Below, in pieces: positions 21,019 through 30,980 of a stretch of 64,000 nt of DNA (position 1 is its first letter; the number at the start of each line of letters is the position of its first letter). This DNA is from Diaphorobacter sp. HDW4B (GTDB lineage: Bacteria > Pseudomonadota > Gammaproteobacteria > Burkholderiales > Burkholderiaceae_C), in the NCBI RefSeq assembly GCF_011305535.1, contig NZ_CP049905.1, positions 5,144,001-5,208,000 of the forward strand, read 5' to 3'. The notes below the pieces were generated by a model. That model saw only the letters and a program-made list of their open reading frames with translations. It was not told the origin of the DNA and did not search any database. Position numbers and translations under genes: made by a program.

Positions 21019-22224
21019 ATGAACCAAGCCACCCACAAACCCACCGCCGCTGCGAACCTCCCACTTGCAGGCATTCGCGTGCTCGATGTCAGCCAGGTCA
21101 TGGCCGGGCCGTTTGCCTGCATGCTGCTGGCCGATCTGGGCGCGGATGTGATCAAGGTCGAACCGCCCGAAGGCGACCAGACGCGCGGCGCGATGGGCTT
21201 CAAGATGAAGGGCCCGGACAGCATGGGCTTTCTGAACATGAACCGCAACAAGCGCTCGATCACGCTGGATCTGAAAAGCGAAGAGGGCCGCGAGACCTTC
21301 TACGAACTTGCCAAGACCGCCGATGTGATCGTGGAGAACTACCGCCCTGGCGTGGTGCAGCGCTTGAAGGTGGACTACGAAACCATTCAGGCGATCAACC
21401 CGAAGATCGTCTACGTGAGCATCTCCGGCTTTGGCCAGAGTGGGCCATGGGCCAAGCGTCCTGGCTTCGATCTGATGGCGCAAGCCATGTCCGGCGTGAT
21501 GAGCGTGACCGGCTACAAGGGTGAAAAGCCGGTGAAGGCGGGTGTGCCGGTGGCCGACATCGGCTGCGCGCTGTTTGCGACCTATGGCCTGCTTTCGGCT
21601 TACATTGGCGCGCAGCGCACGGGGCAGGGCCAGCATATCGATGCGTCGCTGTTCGATTCGGTGATGGCGTTCTCTGTCTGGGACATGTCGGAATACTGGG
21701 GCACCGGCGTGCCGCCCGCGCCGCTGGGCACCAGCAACAAGATGAGCGCGCCTTATCAGGCCGTGAAGGCGCGCGACGACTACTTCGTCATGGGCGCGAC
21801 CAACCAGAAGCTCTGGGCCAAACTGTGCGAGCTGATCGACAGGCCCGACCTGCTGCAGCACGAGCAGTTTGCGACCGTGCCGCTGCGCCTGAAAAACCGC
21901 GAGGTGCTGATCGACACGCTGGAGCAGGAATTCGCCAAGAAGGACAGCGCCGAGTGGGTTGACTTGATGCTGGCCGCAGGCATTCCCGCAGGCCCGATCC
22001 TGAGCTATCCCGAAGCATTCGAGGGCGAGCACGGCACGCACCGCAAGATGTGCATGGAGATCGACCATCCCATCGAAGGCAAGGTCAAGAACATCGGCTT
22101 CCCCGTCAAGATGCTGGGCACGCCGCAACAGGTGCGCCGCCATCCGCCGCTGCTGGGCGAGCACAACGAGGAAATCCTTGCCGAATTGGCCGAACGCACA
22201 GCACGCGAAAAGGTAGACGCATGA
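21019..22224 (+). CDS. Class III (CaiB/BaiF) CoA-transferase
   Basis: 401 residues from the ATG at 21019 (CAGGAG site upstream). Features of the knotted family III fold are GIRVLDVSQVMAGPFACMLLADLGADVIKVEPPEGDQTR at the N-terminus, NRNKRSITLDLKS, VIVENYRPGV and GFGQSGPWAKRPGFDLMAQAMSG; the catalytic Asp is expected in the PVADIG segment. It moves CoA between carboxylic acids. The ATGA overlap with the following hydratase gene indicates coupled translation. The acid substrate is unknown. Confidence 0.88.
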   Translation: MNQATHKPTAAANLPLAGIRVLDVSQVMAGPFACMLLADLGADVIKVEPPEGDQTRGAMGFKMKGPDSMGFLNMNRNKRSITLDLKSEEGRETFYELAKTADVIVENYRPGVVQRLKVDYETIQAINPKIVYVSISGFGQSGPWAKRPGFDLMAQAMSGVMSVTGYKGEKPVKAGVPVADIGCALFATYGLLSAYIGAQRTGQGQHIDASLFDSVMAFSVWDMSEYWGTGVPPAPLGTSNKMSAPYQAVKARDDYFVMGATNQKLWAKLCELIDRPDLLQHEQFATVPLRLKNREVLIDTLEQEFAKKDSAEWVDLMLAAGIPAGPILSYPEAFEGEHGTHRKMCMEIDHPIEGKVKNIGFPVKMLGTPQQVRRHPPLLGEHNEEILAELAERTAREKVDA

Positions 22225-22976
22225 CAGCAGAAGCCGTTTCGCTGAACGTCGATGCCTCGGGCGCTGCATGGATTCGCGTGAACCGACCCGAGCGGCACAA
22301 CGCGATGACTGCGGCGATGTACGAAGCGCTGCTCGAATGCATCGCCAGCGCGCAGGCCGACGAGCGCGTGCGCTGCGTGCTGTTGCAAGGTGAGGGTGGC
22401 AAGTCGTTCATCTCGGGCACCGACATTTCGCACTTCAAGGACTTCACCGATGGCAAGCAAGGCATCGAATATGAAGCCTTTGTCGAGCGTGTGATCGACG
22501 CGGTGGAGCGCATCTGCTTCCCCACCATCGCTGTGATCGACGGCTGGGCCGTGGGCGGCGGGCTGGCGCTGGCGACCGCGTGCGACTTCCGCATCTGCAC
22601 ACCGAAATCGCGCTTTGGTGCGCCGATTGCGAAAACGCTGTCGAACACGCTTTCGTCGCGCAACATGGCGCGGATGGCTGCGGCGCTGGGCATTCCGCGC
22701 GTCAAACGCATGCTGCTGCTGGCCGATTATCTGAACGCGGACGAAGCGCTGAACTGCGGCTTTGTGCAATCCATCGTGAGTGCCGAAACGCTGATCGACG
22801 AATCGCAGCAACTGGCAGACAAGCTGATGGCGCTTTCCGGCACCACGCAGGCCGCCGTGAAGGAGAGCCTGCGCCGCATCGTCGTGGACAATGATCTGCA
22901 TGACGATGATCTGGTCGAATCGGTCTACGGCAGCGCGGCGTTTCGCAGCGGGGTGGCGGGCTTCATCAAAAGCTGA
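22221..22976 (+). CDS. Enoyl-CoA hydratase/isomerase family protein
   Basis: 251 residues, starting at an ATG that overlaps the preceding stop. Crotonase fold: RPERHNAM at the N-terminus, FISGTDISHFKDF as the first oxyanion-hole loop and AVIDGWAVGGGLALATACDFRIC as the second. The usual catalytic Glu region after it reads SRFGAPIAKTLSNT, which differs from the classical LGLIPGxGGT of EchA, so isomerase or another crotonase chemistry is possible. It works with the upstream CoA-transferase on an imported acid. Confidence 0.85.
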   Translation: MTAEAVSLNVDASGAAWIRVNRPERHNAMTAAMYEALLECIASAQADERVRCVLLQGEGGKSFISGTDISHFKDFTDGKQGIEYEAFVERVIDAVERICFPTIAVIDGWAVGGGLALATACDFRICTPKSRFGAPIAKTLSNTLSSRNMARMAAALGIPRVKRMLLLADYLNADEALNCGFVQSIVSAETLIDESQQLADKLMALSGTTQAAVKESLRRIVVDNDLHDDDLVESVYGSAAFRSGVAGFIKS

Positions 22977-23030
22977 TCCTGTCGCTTCCAGATTCCGGTC
23001 CATCGACAACAACGAAAGAGAGGACGGGTG

Positions 23031-23816
23031 ATGGAGACTTTGCTGGTGTACGTGGCGCTGGGCATTGGCGCGGGGCTGCTTGCGGGCATGCTGGGCGTGG
23101 GAGGAGGGCAGGTGGTCGTGCCTGGCCTGCTGTATCTCTTTCACCTGAACCATTTCCCCGAGCAGCATCTGGTGCATCTCGCCCTCGGCACCAGTCTGGC
23201 AACGATTGCCGTCACGTCGCTGTCGTCCGCCTGGTCGCATTCCCGGCTGGGCTCCATCAGCGTGGCGCTGGCGCGGCGCATGGCTCCGGGCATCGTCGTG
23301 GGCGCGGTCATCGGCGGCTTGATGGCGGGACTGTTTCCCAGCCACGCACTCAAGATCGGCTTTGGCGTCTTTCTGATTCTGCTGGCCGTGCAGATGGCGT
23401 TTTCGCTCAAACCCAAGCCGGGCCGCGATCTGCCGCATGGCATGGGCGTCTCGCTCGTCTCCGCCGTCATCGGCTGGGTTTCAGCGATTGTGGGTGTGGG
23501 CGGCGGCAGCATGGTCGTGCCGTATCTCACATGGGGCAATGTGGAGATGAAAACCGCCGTCGGCACAGCATCCGCCTGCGGCTTCTTTCTGGCCATCGCG
23601 GGCATGGTCGGCTATGTGATTTCAGGCTGGAACGCGCCAGGTCTGCCGCAATACAGCATCGGCTATGTCTACCTGCCCGCGTTCTTGGCGGTGTCCTTGC
23701 TTTCCATCGTTTTCACGCGCGTCGGAGCGATGCTCGCGCACCGCTTGCCGGTGGCGACACTCAAGCGTGTGTTCTCGATCTGCCTGCTGGTGGCGGGCGT
23801 GCGCATTCTGCTTTGA
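23031..23816 (+). CDS. TSUP (TauE/SafE-like) permease
   Basis: 261 residues from the ATG at 23031 (a GTG precedes it directly). Eight or so hydrophobic helices with two repeats of the family signature: GAGLLAGMLGVGGGQVVVPGL near the N-terminus and GWVSAIVGVGGGSMVVPYL in the middle. TSUP proteins export or import small sulfur-containing or organic anions. The position after the CoA-transferase/hydratase pair suggests a link with the same acid, but that is inference. Confidence 0.85.
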   Translation: METLLVYVALGIGAGLLAGMLGVGGGQVVVPGLLYLFHLNHFPEQHLVHLALGTSLATIAVTSLSSAWSHSRLGSISVALARRMAPGIVVGAVIGGLMAGLFPSHALKIGFGVFLILLAVQMAFSLKPKPGRDLPHGMGVSLVSAVIGWVSAIVGVGGGSMVVPYLTWGNVEMKTAVGTASACGFFLAIAGMVGYVISGWNAPGLPQYSIGYVYLPAFLAVSLLSIVFTRVGAMLAHRLPVATLKRVFSICLLVAGVRILL

Positions 23817-23842
23817 GGGGCGTTTTTGACGGATGAAGGAGA

Positions 23843-24700
23843 ATGCTTGGTTTGCCGCTCCAAGCTCTCCGCACCGTGCCGTTGACCCGTTCCACCAACC
23901 GTTCTTCCCCAAGCATTCTTCAACCGCTGTGGCTGCGTGTGCTGTGTGGCGTGATCGGCGTGCTGCTGCTTGGCGATGCCGTGGTGCTGATGGGATACGG
24001 CATGTTCAATGTCGGCATTCTCGTGCCGGCAGTGATCGGTGCCGTGCTGCTCGCCATGCTCATCTGGCGACAGCGAATTTCGCAAACTCTGGCAAGACAT
24101 TCCACTCTGCGCCGACTCTGGCGATGGGGCTGGATTCTGTTCGTGCTCTGGCTGATCAGCCTGCTCGTCTTCTGGCTGCGCATCGCGCAGCAAATGCATT
24201 CCGAAAAAACACAGCAGCCGGTGGATGCCATCATCGTCCTCGGCAGCGCCACGCGCGATGGCCAACCGTCGCAAACGCTCGCGCATCGACTGGATGTGGC
24301 CGCAGCGCTCGCCAAGTCTCAGCCAAACGCCTTGATCGCCACCAGCGGCGGCGTCGATTTCGGCGAGACCGAAAGCGAAGGCCGCATCATGGCCCGCTAT
24401 CTGGAGCAACGCCACGGCATCGCGCCCACGCGTCTCATCATGGAAGAGCGCAGCACCAGCACCGCCTTGAATCTGTCACTGAGCATGGATCTGCTTGCGG
24501 CGCGCAATCTGTCTGCAGACAGCTCCATCGCCATCGTGACCAGCGATTTCCACACCCCGCGCGCGCAATGGATTGCGGACAAGGTGGGCCTCAAAAACGC
24601 CCACACGGTCGGCGCTCCCACGCCGTTGTCGATCCGCTTCAATGCCTGGCTGCGCGAGTATTTTGCGGTGGCAAGCAGTTGGGTTCTTCGCGAGTTCTGA
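23843..24700 (+). CDS. YdcF/ElyC-like membrane-anchored DUF218 protein
   Basis: 285 residues. Three N-terminal membrane segments (about residues 30-115) are followed by a DUF218 domain: [39 protein letters not shown] and [12 protein letters not shown]. The family includes ElyC/SanA, involved in envelope polymer metabolism, and vancomycin-sensitivity proteins. The catalytic chemistry of the domain is unresolved. The gene starts 26 bp after the TSUP gene. Confidence 0.8.
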   Translation: MLGLPLQALRTVPLTRSTNRSSPSILQPLWLRVLCGVIGVLLLGDAVVLMGYGMFNVGILVPAVIGAVLLAMLIWRQRISQTLARHSTLRRLWRWGWILFVLWLISLLVFWLRIAQQMHSEKTQQPVDAIIVLGSATRDGQPSQTLAHRLDVAAALAKSQPNALIATSGGVDFGETESEGRIMARYLEQRHGIAPTRLIMEERSTSTALNLSLSMDLLAARNLSADSSIAIVTSDFHTPRAQWIADKVGLKNAHTVGAPTPLSIRFNAWLREYFAVASSWVLREF

Positions 24701-24795
24701 AAAGCGCGGAAAATAGGGCGCAGGTGGCGTTGCACAAAGTCCGTCCAGCGCCCGGTTTTCAAGAGACATTCATTCAATCCAAGGAGTACTTTTCA

Positions 24796-25266
24796 ATGGC
24801 GAGCGAACAACGTCCTTTCCGCGTTCTGGGAATTCAACAAGTAGCGATCGGCGGCACGGACAAGGCGCGCATGAAGAAGCTGTGGGTGGACATGCTGGGT
24901 CTGGAGCAGACCGGCACCTTCCAGAGCGAGCGCGAGAACGTGGATGAAGACATTCTCGCGATGGGCAAGGGCGCGATGAAGGTGGAAGTGGACATCATGC
25001 AGCCCATGGACATCGACAAGAAGCCCGCCGTGCACACCACGCCGCTGAACCACATCGGCCTGTGGATCGACGATCTGCCCAAGGCCGTGGAATGGCTGAC
25101 GGCCAAGGGCGTGCGCTTTGCACCCGGTGGCATTCGTCCCGGCGCTGCGGGCTATGACATCACCTTTCTGCATCCCAAGAGCAACGACGAGTTTCCGATT
25201 GCGGGCGAGGGCGTGCTGATCGAGCTGGTGCAGGCTCCTGCCGACGTGATCGCAGCACTGGGTTGA
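24796..25266 (+). CDS. VOC-superfamily protein, candidate methylmalonyl-CoA epimerase
   Basis: 156 residues from the ATG at 24796, with a strong AAGGAG site. Two VOC beta-alpha-beta-beta-beta units: the first has [35 protein letters not shown], and the second has [25 protein letters not shown] ending in [11 protein letters not shown] and VLIELVQ. The second half resembles methylmalonyl-CoA epimerase (FLHPK...LIELV), which would complete the propionyl-CoA route encoded at 7.8-14.7 kb. A His in LNHIG and the Glu in LIELV are plausible metal ligands. Generic glyoxalase-type activity is the alternative. The gene precedes a thioesterase gene by 5 bp. Confidence 0.72.
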   Translation: MASEQRPFRVLGIQQVAIGGTDKARMKKLWVDMLGLEQTGTFQSERENVDEDILAMGKGAMKVEVDIMQPMDIDKKPAVHTTPLNHIGLWIDDLPKAVEWLTAKGVRFAPGGIRPGAAGYDITFLHPKSNDEFPIAGEGVLIELVQAPADVIAALG

Positions 25267-25271
25267 ACGGC

Positions 25272-25691
25272 ATGTCCAGCCTCGTCGATCAGATCAACAC
25301 CGCGAGCGAGGGTGGCTTGCCCAGCCTGCTCGGAATCCGCACCATTCACGCCGAACGCGGTGAAATCCGCACCGAAATGCCGGTGCGCCCCGAACTGATG
25401 GCACCCAATGGCTACCTGCATGCGGGCAGCCTGGTCACGTTGGCCGACACGTCCTGCGGCTACGGCTGCCGCTCCATGTTGCCCGAGGGCGCAACAGGCT
25501 TCACCACCATCGAGTTGAAGTCCAACCATCTCTCGACCGCACGAGAAGGCACGGTTGAATGCGTGGCGACGGTCGTTCATGCGGGTCGCACGACGCAAGT
25601 CTGGGATGCCGTAGTCAAACACCGCGAAACCGGCAAGACGATGGTGATGTTCCGCTGCACGCAGATGATTCTGTATCCGGTGCCGAAATAA
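25272..25691 (+). CDS. PaaI-family hotdog thioesterase
   Basis: 139 residues from the ATG at 25272. A single hotdog fold with the family hallmark MAPNGYLHAGSLVTLADTSCGYG (Asn, His and the acidic residue after the helix) and a C-terminal strand VMFRCTQMIL. The family hydrolyses acyl-CoA esters. Five bases separate it from the VOC gene, so the two are probably co-transcribed and end at the terminator at 25721. Confidence 0.87.
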   Translation: MSSLVDQINTASEGGLPSLLGIRTIHAERGEIRTEMPVRPELMAPNGYLHAGSLVTLADTSCGYGCRSMLPEGATGFTTIELKSNHLSTAREGTVECVATVVHAGRTTQVWDAVVKHRETGKTMVMFRCTQMILYPVPK

Positions 25692-25720
25692 CTGCCAAAT
25701 CAACGGTTTGCGTTACTGAT

Positions 25721-25744
25721 GCCCCGCTGGTCGGGGCTTTTTTT
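25721..25744 (+). terminator. Intrinsic terminator after the thioesterase gene
   Basis: GCCCCG-CTGGT-CGGGGC followed by seven T residues; 29 bp after the stop. The rest of the 310-bp gap up to bioB shows no gene; it should hold the bioB promoter, but no BirA-type operator was recognised. Confidence 0.93.
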
Positions 25745-26001
25745 CGTCCATCTCCAGACATCTGTGCGGCAGAAATCAGCGGTGTTGAACGACGATGCAT
25801 CGTCATTGCACGCATTTGAACAAGGCATTTTCAACGTCGCGGAACGTCGCCCAACAAGCACGCAAGTTCGTTCAATTCACTGCCTATTTGGCAGGAGTAA
25901 ACAGCACCCATTTCAATCCCACAATTTGCGGCCCGGGGTCTTCTCAGCGCAACAACACACTTCCACAATCGCGGCCCATCAGGTTCTCAGGAGAAAAGAC
26001 G

Positions 26002-27078
26002 ATGAGCAGCAACACCACCGCCCCACAATCCACGCAAGACAGCAACGCAAGCGCCGTTGTCGTGCAGGAGCAGCATGTGCAGTTCTTCACCAAGGCGCGT
26101 GCGGCCCTGTCGCTGGACGAGCCCGCCAAAGTCTGGAGCGTCGAAGCCATTCAGCAATTGCTGGACATGCCGTTCATGGACTTGCTCTGGCGCGCCCAAT
26201 CCGTACACCGCGCGCATTGGCCGGAAGGCGATATCGAGCTGGCGACCTTGCTGTCGGTGAAGACCGGCGGCTGCCCCGAAAACTGCGGCTACTGCCCGCA
26301 ATCGGCAGAGTTCGACACAGGCGTGAAAGCCCAGAAACTCATGAGCGTGCAAGAGGTGACCGCCGCCGCGCAAGCCGCCAAGGACGCCGGTGCGGCGCGC
26401 TTTTGCATGGGCGCCGCGTGGCGTGCGCCGAAGGATCGCGACATCGAGAAAGTCAGCGAACTCATCTCTGCCGTCAAGGGCCTGGGCATGCAGACCTGTG
26501 CCACCCTCGGCATGCTGGAGCCACACCACGCCGACGCACTCAAGGGCGCGGGTCTGGACTACTACAACCACAACCTCGACACCGCGCCCGAGTACTACAC
26601 CGACGTGGTCAGCACCCGCCAGTACCAGGACCGGCTGAACACTCTGCAGGCCGTGCGCGATGCGGGCATCAGCGTCTGCTGCGGCGGCATCATCGGCATG
26701 GGGGAAGAAGTGGTTCACCGCGCGGGCTTGATCGCTCAACTCGCCAATCTGCAGCCTTATCCCGAGTCCGTGCCGATCAACAGTCTGGTGCGCGTGCCCG
26801 GCACGCCGCTGGCCGACAGCGACCCGGTCGATCCTCTCGACTTCGTGCGCGTGATCGCCGTCGCCCGCATCACCATGCCCAAGGCCCGCGTGCGTTTGTC
26901 GGCAGGCCGCCAGCAATTGGGCGAGGCCGTGCAGGCACTGTGCTTCATGGCGGGGGCGAATTCGATTTTCTACGGCGACAAACTGCTGGTCACTGGAAAC
27001 CCCGAGGCGTCGGATGATGCGCGCTTGATTGCGAAGCTGGGGTTGCGGACTTCAGGCAAAACGACCATCGGCGAATGA
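26002..27078 (+). CDS. bioB: Biotin synthase
   Basis: 358 residues from the ATG at 26002 (AGGAG site 9 bp upstream). Radical-SAM enzyme that inserts sulfur into dethiobiotin. The SAM cluster cysteines are in [13 protein letters not shown] (C91, C95, C98), followed by KFCMG-type [23 protein letters not shown] and [11 protein letters not shown]-like strands. It is unusual to find bioB without bioA, bioD or bioF beside it. It supplies the cofactor used by PccA. Confidence 0.95.
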   Translation: MSSNTTAPQSTQDSNASAVVVQEQHVQFFTKARAALSLDEPAKVWSVEAIQQLLDMPFMDLLWRAQSVHRAHWPEGDIELATLLSVKTGGCPENCGYCPQSAEFDTGVKAQKLMSVQEVTAAAQAAKDAGAARFCMGAAWRAPKDRDIEKVSELISAVKGLGMQTCATLGMLEPHHADALKGAGLDYYNHNLDTAPEYYTDVVSTRQYQDRLNTLQAVRDAGISVCCGGIIGMGEEVVHRAGLIAQLANLQPYPESVPINSLVRVPGTPLADSDPVDPLDFVRVIAVARITMPKARVRLSAGRQQLGEAVQALCFMAGANSIFYGDKLLVTGNPEASDDARLIAKLGLRTSGKTTIGE

Positions 27079-27086
27079 CCTCCAAA

Positions 27087-27114
27087 AAGGCGAGATGGAC
27101 AACCAACTCGCCTT
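27087..27114 (+). terminator. Hairpin after bioB, weak terminator candidate
   Basis: AAGGCGAG and CTCGCCTT form an 8-bp stem with a 12-nt loop just after the bioB stop. There is no T-tract, so it may be a factor-dependent terminator or a stabilising hairpin rather than an intrinsic terminator. Confidence 0.4.
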
Positions 27115-27287
27115 CATCACCGCCATTTGAATTCTTGCAAATGTGATCATTTGACAAAGCATGTTTGCAATTTACTATTCACGATAAGCCTTGAATAGAA
27201 TATGAAAATTGCCATTGGTGACATTGCAAGGTTGTGCTGGGTGCAACCTTCTCACTGCAATGGGCTGCGACCATCAGCAGATTTCAA

Positions 27288-28790
27288 ATGAACCTGACAC
27301 ATTCAATACGAGCGAAGTTTCAACTTGGATTCTCTGTCTTTGCGCTGATGCCGTTCGTGGCGCATGCACAGTTTTTCAACGATCCCGGCTCCAGCGGAGC
27401 TCCGATCACCAACTTCACCACAGGCGGCATTTCAACGACCGTGGTCACGGGCGCGAGCCCGGTTGCCATCAAGGCCATGAGCTATATGGCCGCCTCCTAT
27501 ACGCCTGCAGGCAGCCCATACCTGCCGAATTTCAAGTTGTCGTTTTTCATCTATGACAACGGACCGGACAATGGAAATTACCTGAATTCGGGAGATTGGA
27601 GTGGAAGACAGATGGTATGGGTCAGCCCGCAAGAAAGCTTCACATCGTCCAGCAACGCCGATTTTGCCTGGCGACGCTCTTCGGATTTCATGCCGATTAC
27701 GCTGCTGCCAAACCGCAAGTACCTGATCGGCGCGTTTACTGAAGATACGCCCAGAATGGTCAACTTCAGGATGTATACGGGTAACTTCAGCGCTGGGGGC
27801 TACACATCGAGACCTCCCGTGCGGTTTCTCGACTCCTCCCATCAATTGCTAGGTGCGTTGCCTGCAGGGCGCCTGCAATTGCAGCTCTTTCAGGCCAGCA
27901 CCGATCTTGCCATCACCAAGTCTCGCAGTACTCCCACGGTGGCTACTGGTGGCAACGTGACCTATACCATCACGGCAAGCAACGCAGGCCCCGATGCGGC
28001 CAATGCCACGGTGGCCGATGCCATGCCAGCCAGCCTCAGCGGCGTGACGTGGACATGCGTGGGCGCTGGTGGTGCTGCGTGCAGCGCATCGGGCAGTGGC
28101 AACATCAATGACGCCGTGGCGCTGCCAGTGGGCAGCAGCGTGACATATACCGTGAGCGGCACACTCGCATCCAGCGCGAGCGGAACCCTGTCCAATACCG
28201 CCACGGTGACTGCCCAGGACGGATTGCTGGAAACCAATTTGGCCAACAACACCGCCACCGATACCGCAACCATCTCCCAGGTGTCGGACCTCGCGGTCAC
28301 CCTGACCGGCACGGCTGGCCCTGTGCTCCCCGGCGCGAACGTGGCCTATACCCTCACTGCCACCAACGCAGGCCCCACACCTGCCACGGCGGCCAGCCTG
28401 ACGAGCACTTTGGCCGCACAACTGCAGGACCTGCAATGGACTTGCACGGCCACTGGCGGTGCAACATGCGCACCCAGTGGATCGGGCGCAGTGAGCGATT
28501 CCGTGAATCTGCCCGCAGGCGGCTCGGTGGTCTACAGCATCAACGGCAAGGTGATGGCGGGAACAGTCGCCAGCACCTTGAGCAACACCGCCAACATTGC
28601 GCCGCCGAGCGGCTATTCAGACACCAACGCGGCCAATAATCAGGCGACGTTCAACACGGTCGTGGCAGCAGTCGCTCCACCAAGCGAGCCCGCAGCCGTG
28701 CCTACGCTTCGCGAATGGGCGCTGCTGCTGCTTTCCGCAATGGTGGCAGGTCTGGCCGTTCTGGGATTGCGTCTGCGTCGAGCGGCTTGA
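27288..28790 (+). CDS. Secreted DUF11-repeat protein with IPTL-CTERM sorting signal
   Basis: 500 residues from the ATG at 27288. Signal peptide ending near AHA; an unrecognised N-terminal domain to about residue 200; then two DUF11 repeats (starting DLAITKS... and DLAVTLTG..., each with VTYTITASNAGP or VAYTLTATNAGP and an NTAxxxxxxG end). The C-terminus has VPTLREWALLLLSAMVAG and an Arg-rich end, the IPTL-CTERM signal recognised by an exosortase of the XrtH type. The expected fate is cleavage and attachment or release at the outer surface. The exosortase gene is not in the window. Confidence 0.85.
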   Translation: MNLTHSIRAKFQLGFSVFALMPFVAHAQFFNDPGSSGAPITNFTTGGISTTVVTGASPVAIKAMSYMAASYTPAGSPYLPNFKLSFFIYDNGPDNGNYLNSGDWSGRQMVWVSPQESFTSSSNADFAWRRSSDFMPITLLPNRKYLIGAFTEDTPRMVNFRMYTGNFSAGGYTSRPPVRFLDSSHQLLGALPAGRLQLQLFQASTDLAITKSRSTPTVATGGNVTYTITASNAGPDAANATVADAMPASLSGVTWTCVGAGGAACSASGSGNINDAVALPVGSSVTYTVSGTLASSASGTLSNTATVTAQDGLLETNLANNTATDTATISQVSDLAVTLTGTAGPVLPGANVAYTLTATNAGPTPATAASLTSTLAAQLQDLQWTCTATGGATCAPSGSGAVSDSVNLPAGGSVVYSINGKVMAGTVASTLSNTANIAPPSGYSDTNAANNQATFNTVVAAVAPPSEPAAVPTLREWALLLLSAMVAGLAVLGLRLRRAA

Positions 28791-28844
28791 TGCGAAATTG
28801 CGGGCAGCGTGACGCGGCATCTGATCCGCGTTTTGCTCACCAGA

Positions 28845-29558
28845 TCAAATCGCCTTGATCAACAGCACCGCCCCCGAAACAATCGCAAAGGCCTGCACAA
28901 ACCACCGCATGAACCGCGCGTTGATGCGGTGGTGCACAAAGCGGCTGGCGAACATGCCGACGGCCAGTGCGGGCAGCAATTGCAGCGTCGCCTGCAGGTG
29001 CATGGGCTGAATCTTGCCGAGCAGGAACAGCATGATCAGCGAGATCACTTCACCCACCAGAAAGCAGACTGCAATCGTGGCACGCATTTCCGCAACGGGG
29101 CGGTGCTGCAGCGTGAGTGCGAGCGGCGGGCCGCCAATGCCGGTGGCGGTTTCGGTGATGCCGGTGATCAGCCCTGCGGCGAGAAAGGCGAGGATGCCGG
29201 GCGCGAACGCGGGAATGAACCAGGTCACGACAGCCGCCGCGATGGTGGATGCGCCGACGAAGATGGCCAAGGCGTTTGCACTGAGAAACGCGAGCACGGC
29301 CAGTCCGCCGAAGGTGCCTACAAATCGGCCCAGACCGATCCATCCCACACCGCGGACATCGATGGCGTGCTTTTCGCGCCAGGCGACATAGGCGTTCAGC
29401 GGCAGCATCAGGAACAGCACGCAGACCGGCAGAAGCTCTGGCTGCAGCATGATGAGCACGGGTGCCACGATGAGCGCGAAACCCAATCCGCTCGCGCCCT
29501 GAACAAAGGCGGCAAATGCCACGGTCGCAGCGGCGATGAGCAGTTGCTCGGCGCTCAT
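28845..29558 (-). CDS. TSUP (TauE/SafE-like) permease
   Basis: 237 residues from the ATG at 29558. Hydrophobic throughout with the family features FVQGASGLGFALIVAP and TGITETATGIGGPPLALTL. It differs from the permease at 23031 in length and in the second motif, so it is not a duplicate. It is divergent from the dioxygenase gene. Substrate unknown. Upstream in-frame codons to 29627 lack a membrane-protein start character. Confidence 0.83.
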   Translation of the reverse strand: MSAEQLLIAAATVAFAAFVQGASGLGFALIVAPVLIMLQPELLPVCVLFLMLPLNAYVAWREKHAIDVRGVGWIGLGRFVGTFGGLAVLAFLSANALAIFVGASTIAAAVVTWFIPAFAPGILAFLAAGLITGITETATGIGGPPLALTLQHRPVAEMRATIAVCFLVGEVISLIMLFLLGKIQPMHLQATLQLLPALAVGMFASRFVHHRINARFMRWFVQAFAIVSGAVLLIKAI

Positions 29559-29758
29559 GGTGCTTGTCTCTCTTTTGCGGGGTGGAAGCCTTTGCACGTG
29601 CTCCATGCCACTTGTTTTTTCATGCAACAGAGCTTACCGGGGCAGGGCGCGCATCGAGGCGATTCAGCGGTGTTCTTCAACCCAAAAATCCGCTTGATGC
29701 AACCCAGACACTTGCTTTCCGCCGATTGCGCCCCGATATCGGGGGCAAGGAGTTTTTC

Positions 29759-30598
29759 ATGTCCACCACTGTTTCCGCTCCCGCCGTCACCCATCCCGAC
29801 CGCATGCCCGTGTACTTTGTATCGCACGGCGGCGGCCCCTGGCCCTGGATGCCAGACCGCGCCGAGGCGTACGCCAATCTGGCCGAATCTCTGGGCGACA
29901 TGCCGCACCAACTGCTGCGCAAACCCAAGGCGATTCTGATGATCTCCGCCCACTGGGAAGAGCCCGAATTCACCGTGCAAGGCGCGGCCCGTCCCGGCAT
30001 GCTGTATGACTACGGCGGCTTTCCCGACTACACCTATCACATTCGCTACCCGTCGCCCGGCTCACCTGCGCTGGCCTTGCGCGTGACGGAGCTTCTGTCG
30101 CAAGCGGGCATTCCCGTGCAGGTCGATATGGAGCGCGGCTACGACCACGGCATGTTCTCCGCCATGCGGCCCATCTATCCGAATGCCGATGTCCCGGTGG
30201 TGCAACTGTCGCTGCGCCGTGGCCTCGATCCTGCGGACCATCTCGCCATGGGGCGCGCACTGGCAGCTTTGCGCGATGAAGATGTGCTGATCATCGGCAG
30301 CGGCTTCAGCTACCACAACCTGCGCGCAATGGGCCCGCAAGGACATGAGCCAGCCAAAGCATTCGATGACTGGCTGGCGCACACCATGCTGCATGCCAGC
30401 CCGGCAGAGCGCACTCAACATCTGCTGCATTGGGAGAACGCGCCCGCCGCTCGTCTCGCTCATCCGCGTGAAGAGCATCTGTTGCCATTGATGGTGGCCG
30501 TGGGGGCGGCCGAAGGCGACAAGGCGCTTCGTGTCTATCACGAAGATGCATTCAGAGGCGCACTGGCGGTGTCCAGCTACCGGCTGGATGCGGCCTGA
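29759..30598 (+). CDS. DODA/LigB-type class III extradiol dioxygenase
   Basis: 279 residues from the ATG at 29759 (GCAAGGAG upstream). Metal-binding signatures of the DODA group: YFVSHGGGPWPW near the N-terminus (His), MISAHWEEPEFTVQ (His), RGYDHGMFSAM (His) and the C-terminal HPREEHLLPLMVA. The E. coli relative YgiD acts on 4,5-DOPA-like catechols in vitro. The physiological substrate is unknown. Confidence 0.85.
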   Translation: MSTTVSAPAVTHPDRMPVYFVSHGGGPWPWMPDRAEAYANLAESLGDMPHQLLRKPKAILMISAHWEEPEFTVQGAARPGMLYDYGGFPDYTYHIRYPSPGSPALALRVTELLSQAGIPVQVDMERGYDHGMFSAMRPIYPNADVPVVQLSLRRGLDPADHLAMGRALAALRDEDVLIIGSGFSYHNLRAMGPQGHEPAKAFDDWLAHTMLHASPAERTQHLLHWENAPAARLAHPREEHLLPLMVAVGAAEGDKALRVYHEDAFRGALAVSSYRLDAA

Positions 30599-30692
30599 GG
30601 ACTAGCCCCTCCCTCTGGCCAGACATCGGAGTGCAAGGAATGCGCAGCACAGCAGCTTGGCGTCCTTGCATTCTTCAAGACTCAATGTTCAT

Positions 30693-30980
30693 TCAAACCA
30701 GCACGTCGCGAATCGACGCATCTTTGTCGAACTGCGCCTTCGCAAACGGGCACAAGGGCAATACCTTGGTGCCCGTTTTGCGTGCCCAGGCAACCAGAGC
30801 ATCCAGCAACTGGCGACCCGCACCCTGACCACGCAGTGAATCGTCCACATGCGTGTGGTCCACGATGATCATCGTCGCATTCGTGCGGCTGTAGGTCATC
30901 TCGGCGATGTGCTCGCCGTTCTTGTCCATGAAAAACGCGCCTTTGGCGTCGGCCTCTTCGTGCTGGATGGGGTATTGCAT
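30693..30980 (-). CDS. Small GNAT-like acetyltransferase domain protein (YjdJ-like)
   Basis: 95 residues from the ATG at 30980. A short GNAT core with the acetyl-CoA loop DDSLRGQGAGRQLLDALVAWARKTG and the downstream VLPLCPFAK strand, typical of the minimal YjdJ group. An ATG three codons upstream (30989) is possible. The gene is convergent with the dioxygenase gene. Acceptor unknown. Confidence 0.8.
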   Translation of the reverse strand: MQYPIQHEEADAKGAFFMDKNGEHIAEMTYSRTNATMIIVDHTHVDDSLRGQGAGRQLLDALVAWARKTGTKVLPLCPFAKAQFDKDASIRDVLV

